Numbered from the stretch's first letter, positions 34,535-50,400 are shown. The stretch is 64,000 nt of DNA from Nemopilema nomurai (GCA_003864495.1 ML133401.1:1054001-1118000); one strand, 5' to 3'. Numbers and translations: made by a program. Notes: generated by a model from the letters alone, not told the origin.

Positions 34535-35466
34535 TAGCGAACACTTACACAACTGACGAAATCTAGAATGATTTTTCAATTTATATTTAAATGCCATATG
34601 CACTAGCTCTCCACTTGTTAACATTGATTTAGAAGTAGGAAATATGGTGGGTGTCGATAATAATTATTAACTTGGCTACTGTTAAAGTGGAGGAGAGAAT
34701 TTTCTGTAAAGATGTCTTTTTGAAAGCTTGTATTCATAAGGGCGGATTTGAAACATTTTATTGTGCCTCTTCCTGGGAACGAGACGCCAGCAAAGGTGAT
34801 AACCAGATTTCATTGCTAATAATCTGACTTAATGCTAATTTATTACATGAATGAACCATTTTCGTTATTTTCATCTGTTAAGGATTCTAAACCATTCAGT
34901 CTTGAAATTTAGCGTTAGGATTTCATGCCGAATCTATCAGAAAGTTAATACGAAAAGCAAATGTTTTAGCCTTAAGTCTAGACATAAGAGTGTTTGTTGC
35001 CTGGATGATCTGAAAATCGAGTTTATATGAAAGAGGAGTGGAGTAACAAACAGTTTTCACTCCAAATCTAATATATGGTTCTCATTTTATTTCGGTAAAA
35101 TCCAAAACTAGTTTCTGAATAACTATTCCCCCTCCTTAACTCGGGGTGTTTTCTAAAGGTTTTGGTGGCTCTTGGATAAAACAATTATAGGAACTCACTT
35201 GAAGATAAAGATGCAGAATTTGAGATGCCATTGCATAAAAACTCACTTTGGTTAAGATTAAGATCTCTTACAATTGATGGTTAAGATTAAGGTACTTTTA
35301 TGTAAGTGATAAATTTCCCAGGAGAGGTGCCCTTCCGATAGCACTGAACCTTGCGAGCTGTTCTTTCGTTCTTTGGCGCTTCTTTTCCCCTAAGGTAATT
35401 GCGAAGGAGTAATATAATGCAAACGTTTGCACTTGTGATGGAAGAGAGACCCCGTGTATTTGAAGC
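34535..35466. other. Intergenic region FCSK-DHX9
   Basis: About 930 bp holding the FCSK 3' UTR and presumably the DHX9 promoter and 5' UTR. I find no canonical AATAAA, no TATA box at a convincing distance and no repeat. Both neighbours are on the + strand. Confidence 0.6.
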
Positions 35467-38400
35467 ATGGCCGGGGAAGTGAAAAACTACCTATATTCTT
35501 GGTGTGGAAAGCAGAAACGTGGACAGCCAGTTTATGAAGCTATTCCTAATGGTCCACAAAGGTTTAATTATCAGGTAGGCGTGGAGTACGTTGCAAGATT
35601 CTGCTTTTGCATGAAATTTTGGATGAATTGTCACTTAGGCCCTAATAAAATGCCTTTAATAACAAACAACGCTGAGATATTCACCTAAATGGAAAGGATG
35701 TTACCTAATGTGTCTGGTGTTGCTCAAATTTCAAGTTGTTACTCAATGCATCTGGGAGTAAATTTTCGTTAATGTTAGCCTTAACATTACATCTGAATAC
35801 ACTTTGCATGTATCAGCGGTCCAATGTTTTGGTTCAAATCAATTGGTCTAAAATAAGTTTCTGAAGCAATTCTTTAGAAGTCTCAAACCCTAAAGTTATT
35901 TGCAAATTTAGCTTCAAAATTTTCTCAATACTACTCAAGACAAGACTATGTTTTCCCAGACATTTATAATTACTCTATAAGTCAACTGAGTAACCTTAAT
36001 GAAATGAGTTGTTGCAGTAGAAAATGATTGATCAAGTAGTTGATGGCTTTCTATAGGATTATTTTGGGATTATATGTTTTGTCTCCCCATGTGTCACCTT
36101 GGGTTGTCACCAAATCACAACCTGGGGATCTTTTGTCACTGCAGGTAACTGTCCAAGGCATAGATTTTGTTGGGCAAGGTGGTGCAAGCAGCAAAAAGGA
36201 GGCTGAGGCAGCTGCTGCCAGAGAATTTCTTCAGCACCTCATTGAAAATGGTCATCTCCCAGCTGATTCTGTCCCCCCAAATTTCTTGGTAAGGATCAAT
36301 AATGGTCAGTCATCTTTTCAATCGTTAATCAATAGCTCCTGTTTATAGGTCTATCAGTGGCTGATTGACAGAAGCGATGACGGATAAATATATCACTTGA
36401 ATTACTAACATTTCATAATATTGATTCAAGTGAATAAACATTTCAGACTGGGCAGCGAACTAGTGTTGGAGTACAACCACAACCACTTCCAAATGCAGTG
36501 CCCACTCCTAAAGCAATGACTTCTCAGGATCTAACTCCTGTCCCCTCTGCTGTTGGAGAAGGAGTGCCAGGGCCACCTATATTAACAAGTGTTCAGAGAC
36601 CAGGTTGGTAGTATCATTTCCTTTCTCACTATCAGCAAAAGACTAAGCTAAGACTCTTAAGGTTTACCTTTTCGAAAATAAGGATTGTTACTTAAACGTT
36701 TTGTTAGATAATTATGATGTTTTGTTATAATCAATAATAAATGAAACTGGTTTGACTTATCCTTCTGTTTTCAAGTATCATTTCTAGGTACTTGCTGTCA
36801 GTTCAATTGTGCCATTTTTTGTCATTGTCATTGTATAATCTGTCATAAATAGTTTAGAAAATGTCCCATCATTAATTATGTATGATCTGTCTGCCACGAA
36901 ATCGAATTCAGTAGGCCTTTTACAAATTTAACTCAACATCCATTTGGGGAATTGTCTTTTTTAGAAGCAATTCCTGCCCCGATGGAACAAAGAGATTACC
37001 ACTATAATATGTATGATCGGAAAAGAAGATTGGAAGATCTTGATGTGAGTTCAATTATCTATGAATTCAATGCCCTTGTTGTGCTGAATTTGTCTGCTTT
37101 TTGGGGGCCAGTTTACTCTTTCTTTGATGAAAAGTGGTACATTAATCTTAGATTACCACATAAATTGTAGATTTTTAAAAGCATAGAATTAGATTTACCT
37201 TTGATTCCAATGTGATTCATATTTCTGTAATTTAAATTGTGTGCACGAATCTCCATTGAAGGCAGAAAGTGTGGACACAAACTCTCATCTCCATGGCAAC
37301 TGGACATTGGCAAATGCCAAAGCCCGTCTACATCAGTTTCTTCAAGCAAGGCGTTTGTCTGCTGACTTCAAGTACTTCTCAGAAGGCCCTGACCATGCAA
37401 GGTTTTTCTAAATCTACAAATTGTTTCTTCTTTTATGATTTATTTGCAGAGGAAGCTTTCAACATTCATGTTGCAGCACAGTGGAACCATATTACTAGAT
37501 CATTTGCAAACTTGTAGAGCCACTGAGACTCATTATAGTATTACCAAACATGCATGAAATTTTTGACAGTTGTATCCTTGTGCTGTACCAACAGGCTTGG
37601 CAATACTTGAGAGAACTTTCATGTAGTTCGATTTGAGTGTCTCTTAACTAGAGGCAGTAGCCCCTCCATGGTAGACACAGGGTTGTGGAAGAAATTGATC
37701 GAATAAAATAAAGACATATGGTTTGGCTTTGGCATTTGTGATATATGCATATCAATGAATAATGTTTGACGCAAAGTTAGGTATTCTTAGCTTAAATAGT
37801 TTTCTTGTTTTGTAGGTTCTTCACTGCAGAGCTTCAAGTTTTTGTTAAAGAGTTTAGAAGAAGTAAGTGTTTTCATTTTTGTATGTTGGATGCATCAAGG
37901 TCCCCCCATAAAAGAATTTGAAGACATTGTTCGGTTTCAAATGGAATTGAACAGTTTTGCCTAAAAATGAGCTCACCCACCTAGAAGCATATCATTTTAA
38001 TTGTATTTGATCTCAAACCTCTTCCTTTTCACTTCATGCAAAATTGACAAAATCTACTATTCCTCCACTGAAACGGGGTTACGAAAAGATCATTACAATC
38101 AAGTAGCCTTTGCTGTTGTCTCCTCAGGTCTCATATTTTGTTAAGCCCCAAAGAAAAAATTTGCCAAAGCTGTCAGAACTTTTAGAAATTGATAAGATAC
38201 AAACACATTAACATTTTATTCAGCTCAGTAAAGTAAAAATGGAATAATGTTTCAAAATTAGCATTTGACTTTAATTTTTTGCCCATTTAAAGCTTCGAAA
38301 GGCTCTTTCTTCGAATTTGCTTCGTTTTTGTTTCATTGATTTAATATTATGTTTGCATGTCTGCATCATCATTTTTTCTGCGTAACAACAGCCTTAACTG

Positions 38401-41400
38401 GGCGAGAGTCGGGCTCGAATAAAAAGATGGCGGCGCAGTCATGTGCTCTGAGCCTCGTTCGCCAGCTCTTCCATATGGGCGCAGTCGAAGCAGCCCAGCC
38501 AGGACAAATCCAGCCCAAAAAGCAGAAGACAGATGAGGTAGGAGGTTCCCTAATGATCATTACTCGAATTCTATCATTATTCGTATTATTAATCGCATGT
38601 TTTTGTATCTGTCCTTCAAATTTAGATATAAGATGCTTTTAATTTCTTTTATGATCCCAGATAATGTAAAATCCATAGCAAATCTTTTCGGAAAATTAAC
38701 TGAAAGCTCTTAAGACCTTCAGTGAGTTATCTGGAGTGACGTAACAGCCTGTAAATTGGCAGAAGCTACGAAAAGTCTGATTAAAGACCTTGAAATCGCC
38801 CAAAACCGGTCATATATCACGGAGATTTGGTACAAAGTCGACTGTCCGGCAGCTTTTCAAGGGACTCAGCTCCTTAAACCCCATCGATAATGGTTTTACC
38901 GGATATTAAGTAGAATGCAAATGACGTTATGAGTGTTAATACAAAATGCAATCTAACTTTTCGATGCAATATTTGCTGCAAAAGACCCTAGTGTTGTCGT
39001 AATATCCTGCATTGCATTGAGGAAAAGCCTGCTCCAGCGTTATGCCCAGCTGTACTCAGATATATGACACCTTTATATGAACTCGAGCGAACTAATGTTA
39101 GGTTGAAGTATCGTGGAAGCGTTTGTTATCCTAAACAGGCCCTTGAAAACTTTGCCGACTGGGTGGTAGCATTGTCATTGCTGTAAGCTTTCGTATGCTT
39201 TCTAGCCAATGCAAGGCTATTTTTAGAATTTGACAACTGTTTAGCGTTTTAGTGCTCATTGAAGAAACTCTTGTTTTTGAAAACATCTATTTCTTGCTTT
39301 TAGATACCACCTTATAACGTACAGGTAAATCCAGAAATAGCATTTCAGTTAAACAAGGTTGTTGCAGAACTCGGTATCAAACCGGTGCCCAAGGTATGTT
39401 ATCCGGAGTCTCTAAATCTCAAAGGTGTCAATAGGTAAAGAAAATGTCAGGACTCTTATATAAGACAAATCATTTTTACGTTAGCAAAGATGCTTATAAT
39501 ACCTATTTGCATAAATGCCATTTCGTTGAACTCTCCATGCTAGAGAGTTAAAATCTTGGACAGTGTACCGCTTCACTTGCCCAGAAACGCAGTAGATATG
39601 CTACTTTTAGGGATTGTAATCAACATTTATATTAATAATAACAGTTAAACTTGAAGTTAAAGTGAAGTAAATGTTTTGACTTCTAGGGTTTATTTTGTGT
39701 TGAAGGATATTTGAATGACATATTTCTGCTATATTTTGCAACAGAAATAAAAGGCTCATACTGCAGGTCATGAATCTTTTTCAATTTTTTTCCATTCGCT
39801 GGTAGTGAAACTTGTGCTTCATTATTTACAACGAGGGGACTGATGCCGTTTAACATTCATAGAAACAGGTAGTCATAACCAAGGTCGTGGAGACATTTCA
39901 TCTTTGACCTTGGTCCTCTGTCAACTGACCCCTGATCCCATCATCCCATCATTAAAGTGTTAGATTTTGTGAAATATTTGCCCTGGCGATAGCAATGCAT
40001 AAAAGCAGTTGTCTCACAAGGAGGATGGTGATCCCAGTCGCAATAAAACAGTGAAAAAGCCAGAAAACTGCGATAAATGCAATACATTTTTAGGCCCTCT
40101 CGTCCTTGCCCTAAAAATGTCAACTCAACGCTCATATCAGTTTTGATCCCCTGCGTCTAAATCTCTTTTTCCATGTGCCTATTTGTCTTGTTTATACAAG
40201 GGAAGATTTCTTGATGCCTCACAAATCACATCCGTAGAGAGATGGCACTTCAAGTTTGTTGAAGAGATTTCTGGCTTTTTCGACTAAGACTGGGCTCACC
40301 ATCCACTGGCAACTTCATTCATTAAGTTCCACAACGACTGTCTCGTTTCGCATGTAGGTAGGTACAGCGTACCTCGGGTGGATTCAGTCAAGTCCTACCC
40401 TGACTGGTGAATAAAAGGACTGCTAGATTCCGGTTTTCTTGATCAAGCCGGTCTCCTAAAATGCAACTTGAAGAAGGGTCCCGAGGACCCAAAGGAAACG
40501 AAAATCAGTCTAATTTGTCTTATTTTTGTAAGATTGAGCCAGCCGGGGATATGACTTGATGGGATTCAACTAGAGATTGATTTAGAGTTTTTCCATCGGT
40601 TGCTTCTGCGTCTTTTAATTTTTTATATACCAGGCTAAATACATCAGTGTTTTCGAAACTTTAAAAGGAAGTACCAACTATAATGTAACTGCATGATGGG
40701 ATTTGGACAAAGTAATGGCCTTAACTTGGTAGGGTTTTCCACAGAAACAGACATATGTTGAACCTGACATTGGTGTGATAACTGTTTAAGCGTAATAGAA
40801 TGATGTTTCAGCCGGGAGCCGGTGAAAAGGTTTCATTGGTGTTACCGCGTATTGTTGCGAAGCACAAGTGCCTAGAGGGCGGTACTACTGATGGGGTAAT
40901 CAATTGGAGTCCGCCTGATTCGAATTGGAATCCGTGGATAAATCAGCCAGTTATGATTGAGGGTGCAGAAGAATACCAGGTTGGGATCGTTCTTGAATAT
41001 TGTATTTAAATTGAAATTAAATAAAAAAATAAATTAGAATAGAAAAGGAACAGAATTGTGATAAGTTCAGGTCACATCTGTAGAAAAATGATCATCATTT
41101 TTTGTTTGTAAAAAGACGAAACACGTTTGATCGTTTTTGCTGGAATCATGCATGAATTCATTAGCTATTTTTATCTGCATTTTCCCTACAAGGAGCTTCT
41201 CTTTTTTCCAAGTTTGTTTTTAATGATTATTGACTGAAAATGAAAAAGAAAGTCCGTTCTAATATTAGCACTCATCTGAAATGGTATCTCTCTTATGTTG
41301 CCAAGTTTCCGTACAATATCCACGACGTTTGTTCCACTGAACCAGAATTCGATTTAGTACTGATTTTTTATCGAAGAAGATTGTACTGATTTTTTTTATC

Positions 41401-44400
41401 TGAAGAGATGTGTTTGGTTTTTTCGTCGCTTCTCTTCCCTTCACGTCGATCCCATTTTAGATGCCAGATCGTTTACGTAAAGTTATTCTGATTTTTCTTC
41501 AAAAGATACCACCACCCACAAGCAGAGAGCTTAAGCAAGAGTTTGACGCAAAATTCCACGACGAGACTTTTACTCAAATGCTCGATAAACGAAAAACTCT
41601 TCCCGTGTACAACTACAAAGAATCGATTTTCAACGTCATCAAGACCCATCAGGTGGTTGTTGTCAAAGGTGCCACTGGCTGTGGAAAAACAACGCAGATC
41701 CCTCAGTATCTACTGGACGAATTCATCATGGGCGGAGATGGAACAAACTGCAACATTGTTGTCACTCAGGTGAGGCTTTCGAAGCACCCGTTGGCAACAG
41801 TTGCCAGACTATCAATTACAATTTTCATATCGTTTTGTAGCAGAAAAGACACTATTTATATTGATAATTTTGGAATGGAAAAGCGTGGAAGAAAGTTGAA
41901 TATGCTAATGTTAGGACTGGGAAGCGGTTAGGGGTGTGTATATTCGGGTAAAGGCAGATTTCAAAGGCTAGCTGAGCTAAAGAGGCTCAAGAGTAAGAGC
42001 GAAAGGCTGAAGATATGAGGCTTAGCTATGGACATATTTTATGGTAATCTGGGGCTATTTGCCTTAGAAATAGACACTATTTTACTTCTCTTATGAGGAT
42101 GACAATCTTTCGACAGTCTTTTTTGGCAAGCTACCTGTGCACCCCCGCTGTTTGTTATACATTGAATTTTTTTACAATTGTGCCAACAGGATGTGCCAAC
42201 TTTGGGTGGTAATAGTGGGATATTTCCCTTAGAAGAAGCTACTTTTCTTAACTCTTTCTTAGCTTTTAGGATTTTACGTTCTTTCGGTTGTCCTTCTGGC
42301 AAGCATCTTGTTCACCCCTTTGTTAGGTTAGGAAGAATTTTGTTTGCATTTCGCATGACATTAGAATGTTGCAATTGATCTTTTCAGCTAAGAAGTAAGC
42401 AAGAACCCAAAGGATTTTCTGGATTTTTATGACGATAATACTGAATATTTTTCACAGCCCAGAAGAATCAGCGCAATTAGCGTAGCGGAGAGAGTTGCAA
42501 CGGAGCGAGTTGAGCCACTGGGACAGTCCATTGGCTATTCTGTGCGTTTCGACACCATCCTACCCAGGAGCCATGGATCTATCTTATTTTGCACAGTTGG
42601 TGAGACGCAGGGTTAATTCTTTATCAAATGACAACTTGTACCTTTCCACTGGCTGCATTCCAACAGTAAAGCCTATAAATACATGCTATACAACATGAGA
42701 GTGTCTCTTAGTCTTAAGACCTCAATCAAAATAGCCTTTCCTTACAGCTAAAGACGTTTGCCATCTTTTGAGGTTATCCTTTAGCAATTATGATCTTTTG
42801 TCTTGCTCTCTAGTACCATAGTGTTAGCATGTCGATGGTAGAAAGTAAGAATATACCTCACGTAAATATGCCATTTGCGTCAGATTCATGCGTGTTCGAA
42901 TGCTCGTTATTCATACTGAAATTCATTCTCTCGATGTTCTTCTACACAGGTGTGCTTTTGAGAAAGCTGGAGTCTGGCATTTCTGGAATATCACACATTA
43001 TCATCGACGAAATTCACGAACGAGACATAAACGTACGATGCTAATGTTTCACATCTAATAAATTTCACATCACATCAGTTTTCAGTCTAGAAATCTTCTT
43101 CTTTAGCGATAACACACACCACCAACTACTGTTAGATTGCTTGACTTCGCTGCTCGACTTTATTTCGGGCTTGGTGTATAGATATCACGATTTAACACTG
43201 TTTCACATGATAATGCTACTTTAGCTCGAAAACTTTGTTTATTGCTCGAAAAATGAAAGATTAATGCCCTTGACATTTGAATTTTTGTACTTAAAATCAC
43301 AAAGTATTAATAACGTTCTTAAGAAGAAGTTTGTCATTTGATTTTTTGTTCCAAAATTCACGTATTATTAATATCATTTCACTTTCGTAAGGAGATGTTT
43401 GATCGTGAGTCACGCACATTAAAGTGTATTACCAGGAAGTGTATTACTCGATACCCAAATAACCAGGCTTGCTTTTAGCTGTTGCCAATTTGCTATGCAC
43501 AGTTGGCTTCCTTTGCTTTTCCCCACTGAAGACATTGACACTTCCCATCCGCACAATTAGCTTTAGCAATTGGCATGTTGCAACATGATTTCTTCTCATC
43601 TAGACCGACTTCTTGCTGGTCGTTGTCCGTGACATGGTAGCGGCATATCCGCAACTGCGTGTCATCCTTATGTCAGCAACAATTGACACCACTTTGTTCG
43701 CGGACTACTTTGAGAAGTGCCCTGTCATAGCGATAGACGGACGGTCTTTTCCCGTTCAAGGTACCTCCCACACGGATATTGTATGTCCTTTTAATTACTA
43801 TTCATCTTTACATGCTTATTAGTCTGCTCCAAAAGTATCAGTTGCACGGCATTTTGTTTTCTGAATTATCGATGCAAATATGCCCTTAACACGATGTTCC
43901 ATAATGCAACAATTCTTTTGCAGCAATGCAACAACATTCAATTCAAACTTTGATTCTAAACAGCAACAGAACAAGATCTTTTTGAGCTAAAAGTACAAAG
44001 AAAGCTTTTGTAGCTGATTCAGTTGTCATACAACGTTTACCACCAGTCACTATCTTTGTTCACAGAGTATTTCCTTGAAGACATAATTCAAATGCTCGGT
44101 TTTGTGCCACCAATCAAAGAGAAAAAAAAGAAAAGAGACGTCGATGTAGATCTTGAAGACGAGGTTTGTTGTGGTTGCTCTTCCTCATATCTTCATTGAT
44201 CTTTCTTTGACGTCATTTGCCTCTTAATATATTGTTTTGTGCTGAGTCCAGTAAAAGTTATAACCTTCATCCGGCTGCAATTTTTTGTAATTCTAACCTT
44301 CCTCATTACCAACCCAGAACAAAAATTCTTTTTACAATCATCTTCATTGTTTATGATAAAAATAACTAATAAACTTTTCCTCAAATATGACATTAACAGG

Positions 44401-47400
44401 CAAAACCTTCCTTCGGCTCCTAGCCCGGACTCTGGTTTTTTCCGTTCCACACTTGCATATGTTTATATTCATACTCTTCAGGAGAACATGAACCTGGTGT
44501 GTGGTGCCGAATATTCCCTAACCACGAAGAATTCAATGGCACAGTTAAATGAGCGAGAGACATCTTTCGAGCTACTGGAGGTTACTCTTTATGTTTCTTG
44601 TATATTCATCTTCGTTCTTGCAGTTCACTATTAGTTGAATTAGCGTTCATTAATATTTCCCGCTATCGAAGTTGTTATGCATTTGATAGAAAGCTTATTA
44701 TTAAATAAGGCTTCTGGCTTGGAAGCATGAAACGTTTGAAAGAGATTAGGCTTTTTTTTATGAAAGTTTACCTTCTACTCCTTTAAATAAGAAACACCTC
44801 CTTTTGTCCGTTGTTTCCTGTATGTAACTAATGATAATGCTGCTTCCTTTTTCGCCTGATCATAATTCACATTTATAAATGTTCGCCTTGCCTGCAATAG
44901 GCCTTCTGTGTTCGCTCACCAGACCACGAATGATAATTCACAACCGCCTCTTATTGAAAATCATTCCAGATATTCTAGTGTTATTATGATTTCAAAATGT
45001 GACAGTATAACCGCTGATAACTATGATACAAAAGATTCCAACATTAATGCGATATTTCACTGTCGGTTCTGATAGTATGTGATAGAATATGGAGCAGGCT
45101 CGTTGGCTGTGTCCTTCCTCTGCGGCTCTTTGACTTCCTCTTCTCGCAGGCGCTGCTTGCTTACATATCTGGCTTGCAAGTCCCCGGTTCTGTTTTGGTC
45201 TTTCTTCCCGGCTGGAATCTGATCTTCGCCATCCACAAGTACTTGACACAGCACCCGGAGTTCGGTAAATAATGCTCTGTGTTTTGCTTGCTCTTTTGAA
45301 TTCAATATTGCCCTGGGTTATGAATCGGAAACGATAATCAACAAATTAAATCGACAGTAGATTTTGTTTAAGGCTCCAAAAATGTCCCGGTAGCATCAAT
45401 TTTGGCTACTGCTTTAACTGGAAGATGTTTTCTCGTGTTGGGTACTTTTTGTGTATGCTCATACATCACTTCCATCAAGTCTCTCTTTCTACATTTTCTA
45501 GAACGTTGAATCGTTTTTATTGTTAGTCAAAATTCAAATTACAGGCAGCAGCAAATATGTTGTTCTTCCATTGCATTCTCAAATACCAAGAGAAGACCAA
45601 AGGAAAGTATTCCAACCCGTTCCTGACGGAATGCGAAAGGTAGGGTATATATAAACCAAAATATCTAAGCCTTCAAGGCAATGCCAAATATATTAATCTT
45701 TATAATATTTCAGACCAAGGAGTAATATTCTTACTACAATTATAAAAGCTTTAATTAAATAATGTTTAATTGTAATTTTCATAATAGTATAAAGTTGCAA
45801 TAAGAGATTTCTGTCTATTTTCCAGATTATATTATCAACAAACTTGGCAGAAACAAGCATCACCATTGACGATGTAGTTTTTGTTATCGACTCTATCAAG
45901 TAAGCTCTTGTCGTGGTCGGTTTTTATGTTGTCCTAACAAATTATTTCTTCATAAGCCCACGCAGACTCCAAAGTAAAAGGGTAATGAAAGGACCAGCGG
46001 ATATGTCTATGTTGTATAAATGTATCTCTGTAAAAAGACCAGCTGCTTGAAAAAATTATCTGGTAAAATATGCTTGGAAGATGAAATTTAGCAGAAATCT
46101 TAGGCCCCCACAAGATGGTACTTGCTTCATTACTTTTGCGTCCTGTTGTTAGAGACGAAAAATATTATGATTTCTTGAAGTATCGTTGATAGTTGTTTTA
46201 AAAAATGAAGTACCAGAGGGTAAACTTTGTTGTTTAATTGTTCAAGGGCAAAGATCAAGCTTTTCACTTCGCATAATAACATGACGAATTATGCAACTGT
46301 TTGGGCATCGAAAACAAACATGGAGCAGAGGAAGGGGCGTGCTGGCCGTGTCAGGGATGGGTTTTGCTTCCACCTTTGCAGCAGAGCTCGGCGTGAGAAG
46401 TCAGTTGTTATTTCTTATTGTTCTACTCTCTCTTAGTTTGTCTCAATCTCGTTGATATATAATGTTTTAGAATATTGGCGAGCCATTTTTCGCACCTAGA
46501 CGTCATAGTTTTTCTTGCAAAGTCGACCTTACGTATTCCTGTTTGGGACCTGTTAGAAATTTCTTACAAAATCGAGTCTACAATCAGGATTCGTGTCATT
46601 TTCAGTAGACTCTTCAAAGGTTTTGGGGGCTCGCAAAGGTATTGGGGGCTCGCATGCCTCGAGCGATGTCTCATAAGCTCCATGTAGATTCAAGCTGTTG
46701 AAATACCATACAAATGCTGCTACGCCAAAACCAGGCATCGGTGTCTCCAGATTTTGGCATTGGTACTTTGCTAAGCTTGATTGACTGTGTTTTGGAAGCT
46801 GACAGCTGGACACGAAAATTCTTAAAAGGAAGTCAATCTTTGATTAAGCAATTACCTCTAGGTGGCATTATTTCAGAATCCTCCATCTCCTAATATGTTT
46901 AATTCTAATTGAACACCTTGGTGCTTATTTTTCCTATCCTTTGATATAAGCTTCGTCATTGTACAGAAGTGTAGATATTCTTTATCATTTTGAGGAAAGG
47001 TGCAACAATGAATGGTAACGAATTAGACCAATTCCTCCTCCGCAGGCTTGCTGAGCACGCCACGCCAGAGATACTCCGCACACCGCTGCACGAGGTTGCG
47101 CTCAGCATTAAACTTCTGAAGCTGGGGGGCATCAAAGATTTCCTCAACAAAGCGATAGAGCCGCCCCCGCTCGACGCTGTGATGGAGTCGATCGCAATGC
47201 TCAAAGGCAGTATTTTTTATCAGCCCACTTTTTGACGGGGGCAAAGTCAAACGAGTAAATGTTAGGTCAAAGCTTTGCTCCTCATTCTGGAGCTTTTTTT
47301 AATTCTAGTTGCAGCCACTCGCCCAGTGTTTACTGTTTTGTAGACTTTATAAAAGAGCTCGTAAGTGTTTTGTTTTAAGTGGTTACTGGAGAAGAATTTT

Positions 47401-50400
47401 GAGTAAGAAGATAAACATACGTGAAAGATCTTGGACCCTTACTGGAGAGTTGATCCAGCCTGTTTCTACTCACCCGCCTTTGTACCTAATTGCAATACAC
47501 ACTGCAGAACATTGTCCAAGACACCTGAATTGTCAATGAAATGTGTTCGACATCAACCCAAGTCCGTTGCTTTCTTCTAGTTTATGTCTAATGTCTAATC
47601 CCTATGAATCAAGAGTGAAATAAGTCAGTTTTGTAACTTTTTTTTTAGAAATGGAAGCTTTGGATTCTGATGAAACTCTGACACCTCTCGGGTACATTTT
47701 AGCAAAGTTGCCAATTGAGCCGAGATTCGGCAAAATGATTGTCATTGGCTGCATTTTCAGGTGAGAAAGCTGTATTTTTCTGTTCCATGTATGCTGTTTG
47801 ATAACCATTGTTGCCAAGGAATCATAGACCTTAATGCCGGAAGGTCCTATGAGATTGACGGAAAATGGCTTCGTTGAGAAAGGGGATAACCTTGAATCAG
47901 TATAAATTTGATGGCAACACCCAAAGCGTACCAAAGACTTTGATTGTTTCATAAGAAAGTTTGTCAGCTGGTGATGAAGATTGGCATTTTCTTTGTGCTG
48001 ATCACTTATTTGTTGGCACCTAGGAAGAATGTGGGCAGAATGTCATGAAATGCATTGGAATTTTTTAAATGATTATGACATTGGATCCCAGCTCTCATTA
48101 GTTTTTTATTTGAGGTGTTTCAAACGGTAAAGAAATGAAGATATGTATGTAGAACAACGACAAGAGACGCCTACATTCACGTCTTCATCTGATGGACTTC
48201 ACTTTATCTAACTAGCTTTTCAAAGCGCTACTAGATCTAGAAACACTTTTCCATATCCCCAAGCCACCGTTCGCATTTCGAATGCTCCTACGCATGGTCA
48301 TCATTCTAGTGTCGGCGACGCAGCTTGCACTATCGCGGCCAGCACGTGTCTGCCAGAGCCATTTGAAACTCCCGCCGACCGAAAGCGACTGGGATGGGTG
48401 CACAAGAAGTTTGCTGGTAACAGAAGCAGCGACCACCTGGCCCTGCTCTGTGCTTACCAGTCGTGGGAAGATGCAAGGTGGGCGGTATTGTTGTCTCTTA
48501 ATTCTATTGTCTCTTTCTGTCTCTTGAAGTCAGACAAAGTTTGTGCCTTTTGAGTATAGGCCTTTTGTTTATATGACTACCAATGCCTGCTAGCTTGCTT
48601 TTTGAAGCGTTTGTCCGCTTGTCGTTCTTCTACGCCAAGTTTCATCTAGTTATTCCTTTTAGTTTTGCTGCATCCTTTTGATGTGATATTTTGATATACT
48701 TCAGCTTAATGGTTCATTTATTTCCATACCTATAAGCTGCTTGGATCATTCTTGTTAACAATCAACCGCCTATGTAACTTTCACTAGCACAACCGTTACG
48801 AAATGATCTGATTAATAGCTAGAAATTTACAAACATATTTATTGCCTATTACGTTAACGAACCCTCGTTTCCAGGGCCGTATGCGAAGACGCTGAGATGA
48901 GTTTCTGCGCAGCCCATCAGTTGAACATGGCCACTCTGCGCATGACTGCTGATGCCAAGGTTCTACTGCGCATAACATGCGCACTTGCTTTATTCTTGCT
49001 ATTCTGCTCACATCCCAGGTCACGTGCATTGCAACACTGCATATCATATCAATTATCATTGTCAAAGAAATTTTGAGCAACATCAGTCATTGAATGGCTT
49101 GCAAAGATCAAATTATTTTATAAGTACGAAACCTTTGTTTGACGAAGAGCGACATATCATTGCTATGATCCTTCTTATTTGTCTTTATATGCTAGATACA
49201 TGTCATAAATCATATATCACATGATGTTATTAGCATGTCCTTAAAGTTTTTTTTGTTCAGTTTTCGCTGAAATAAACGTATTTAGGATTTTATAAATGCT
49301 CGAGTCGATAATTTAATGAAATATATTTGTGAATGTTTCCTGTTTAAGTTTTGTTTCAAGAGTTGTAAAAAGCTTTTGCTCAATCCTTTTCCATATTGTG
49401 TTCACAGATGCAATTAAAAGATCTTCTTTGCAATCTCGGCTTTCCAGATGGTGAGTATAAAAATGAACTTTCAGCATACATTTAAAGTTACAAGTTTGCA
49501 TTATTTTGGAACAAAGTTTTCGATCCTATATTTATTAATGTCCTAATTGTTTCTTATGTCCTAAAAGTTAGGCTGCAGAAATCAAGTGCTTACTCTAATG
49601 CTTAGCTGCAATGGACAGCCCCAAGTCTATATTCTTGTTAATAGTTCATTTGTAAATACGTGCATTTATCCTCTTTGTTTTTGGAAACACAGTAGATGCT
49701 AAACCTGTCACTGCTCCAACGACTGCCATTTCTCAAATGCCTCTTTTTCAGACTGCATGCATCCCCAGCCCTTCAACTACAGTGGTCCGGATACTGCTTT
49801 GGATCTGGTTTGTTGTGTTCCTCCATACTCTTCTAGTCGATATTTTATTGGTTGGAATATTGACGCTATACCTGCAAATGTCCTTTCAAACTCCCAACAT
49901 GTTATTTAATTTGCAGTTACATAAGCAACAGACAGTTAAAAACAACATGTGCATACTTAACGCACTGTTTCGTCTCGTCCTTTAGTCGTTTCAAAGCTTC
50001 TTAGCGTCTTTCAATAGTTGTGCACACTGTAAGACCTATAAGGCTAAAGTCCACGTTCTATCGCGCTTCTCTTTCAGGTAACGGCTCTGCTCTGTTTGGG
50101 CCTTTATCCAAATTTCTGCATGCACAAGGAGAAACGAAAGGTTGCGACTACTGGTGGGAAGGCAGCCCTTATCCACAAGTCATCCGTTAATTGCAGCAAC
50201 CGTGAAATCACCTTCCATTCGCCCTTTTTTGTTTTTGGTGAAAAGGTAATTTGGTATTATGCGCTATTTTTAATAGCGTTAGAACTCTAAAATTTTGAAA
50301 AACATCGAGGTTTGGATCGTTGTAAGGATTTGTCATTTTATTGATTCTAAATGACAGGGTTTGTGTGACAATCATATCTCTCTTTAGCTGTGCCATAATA

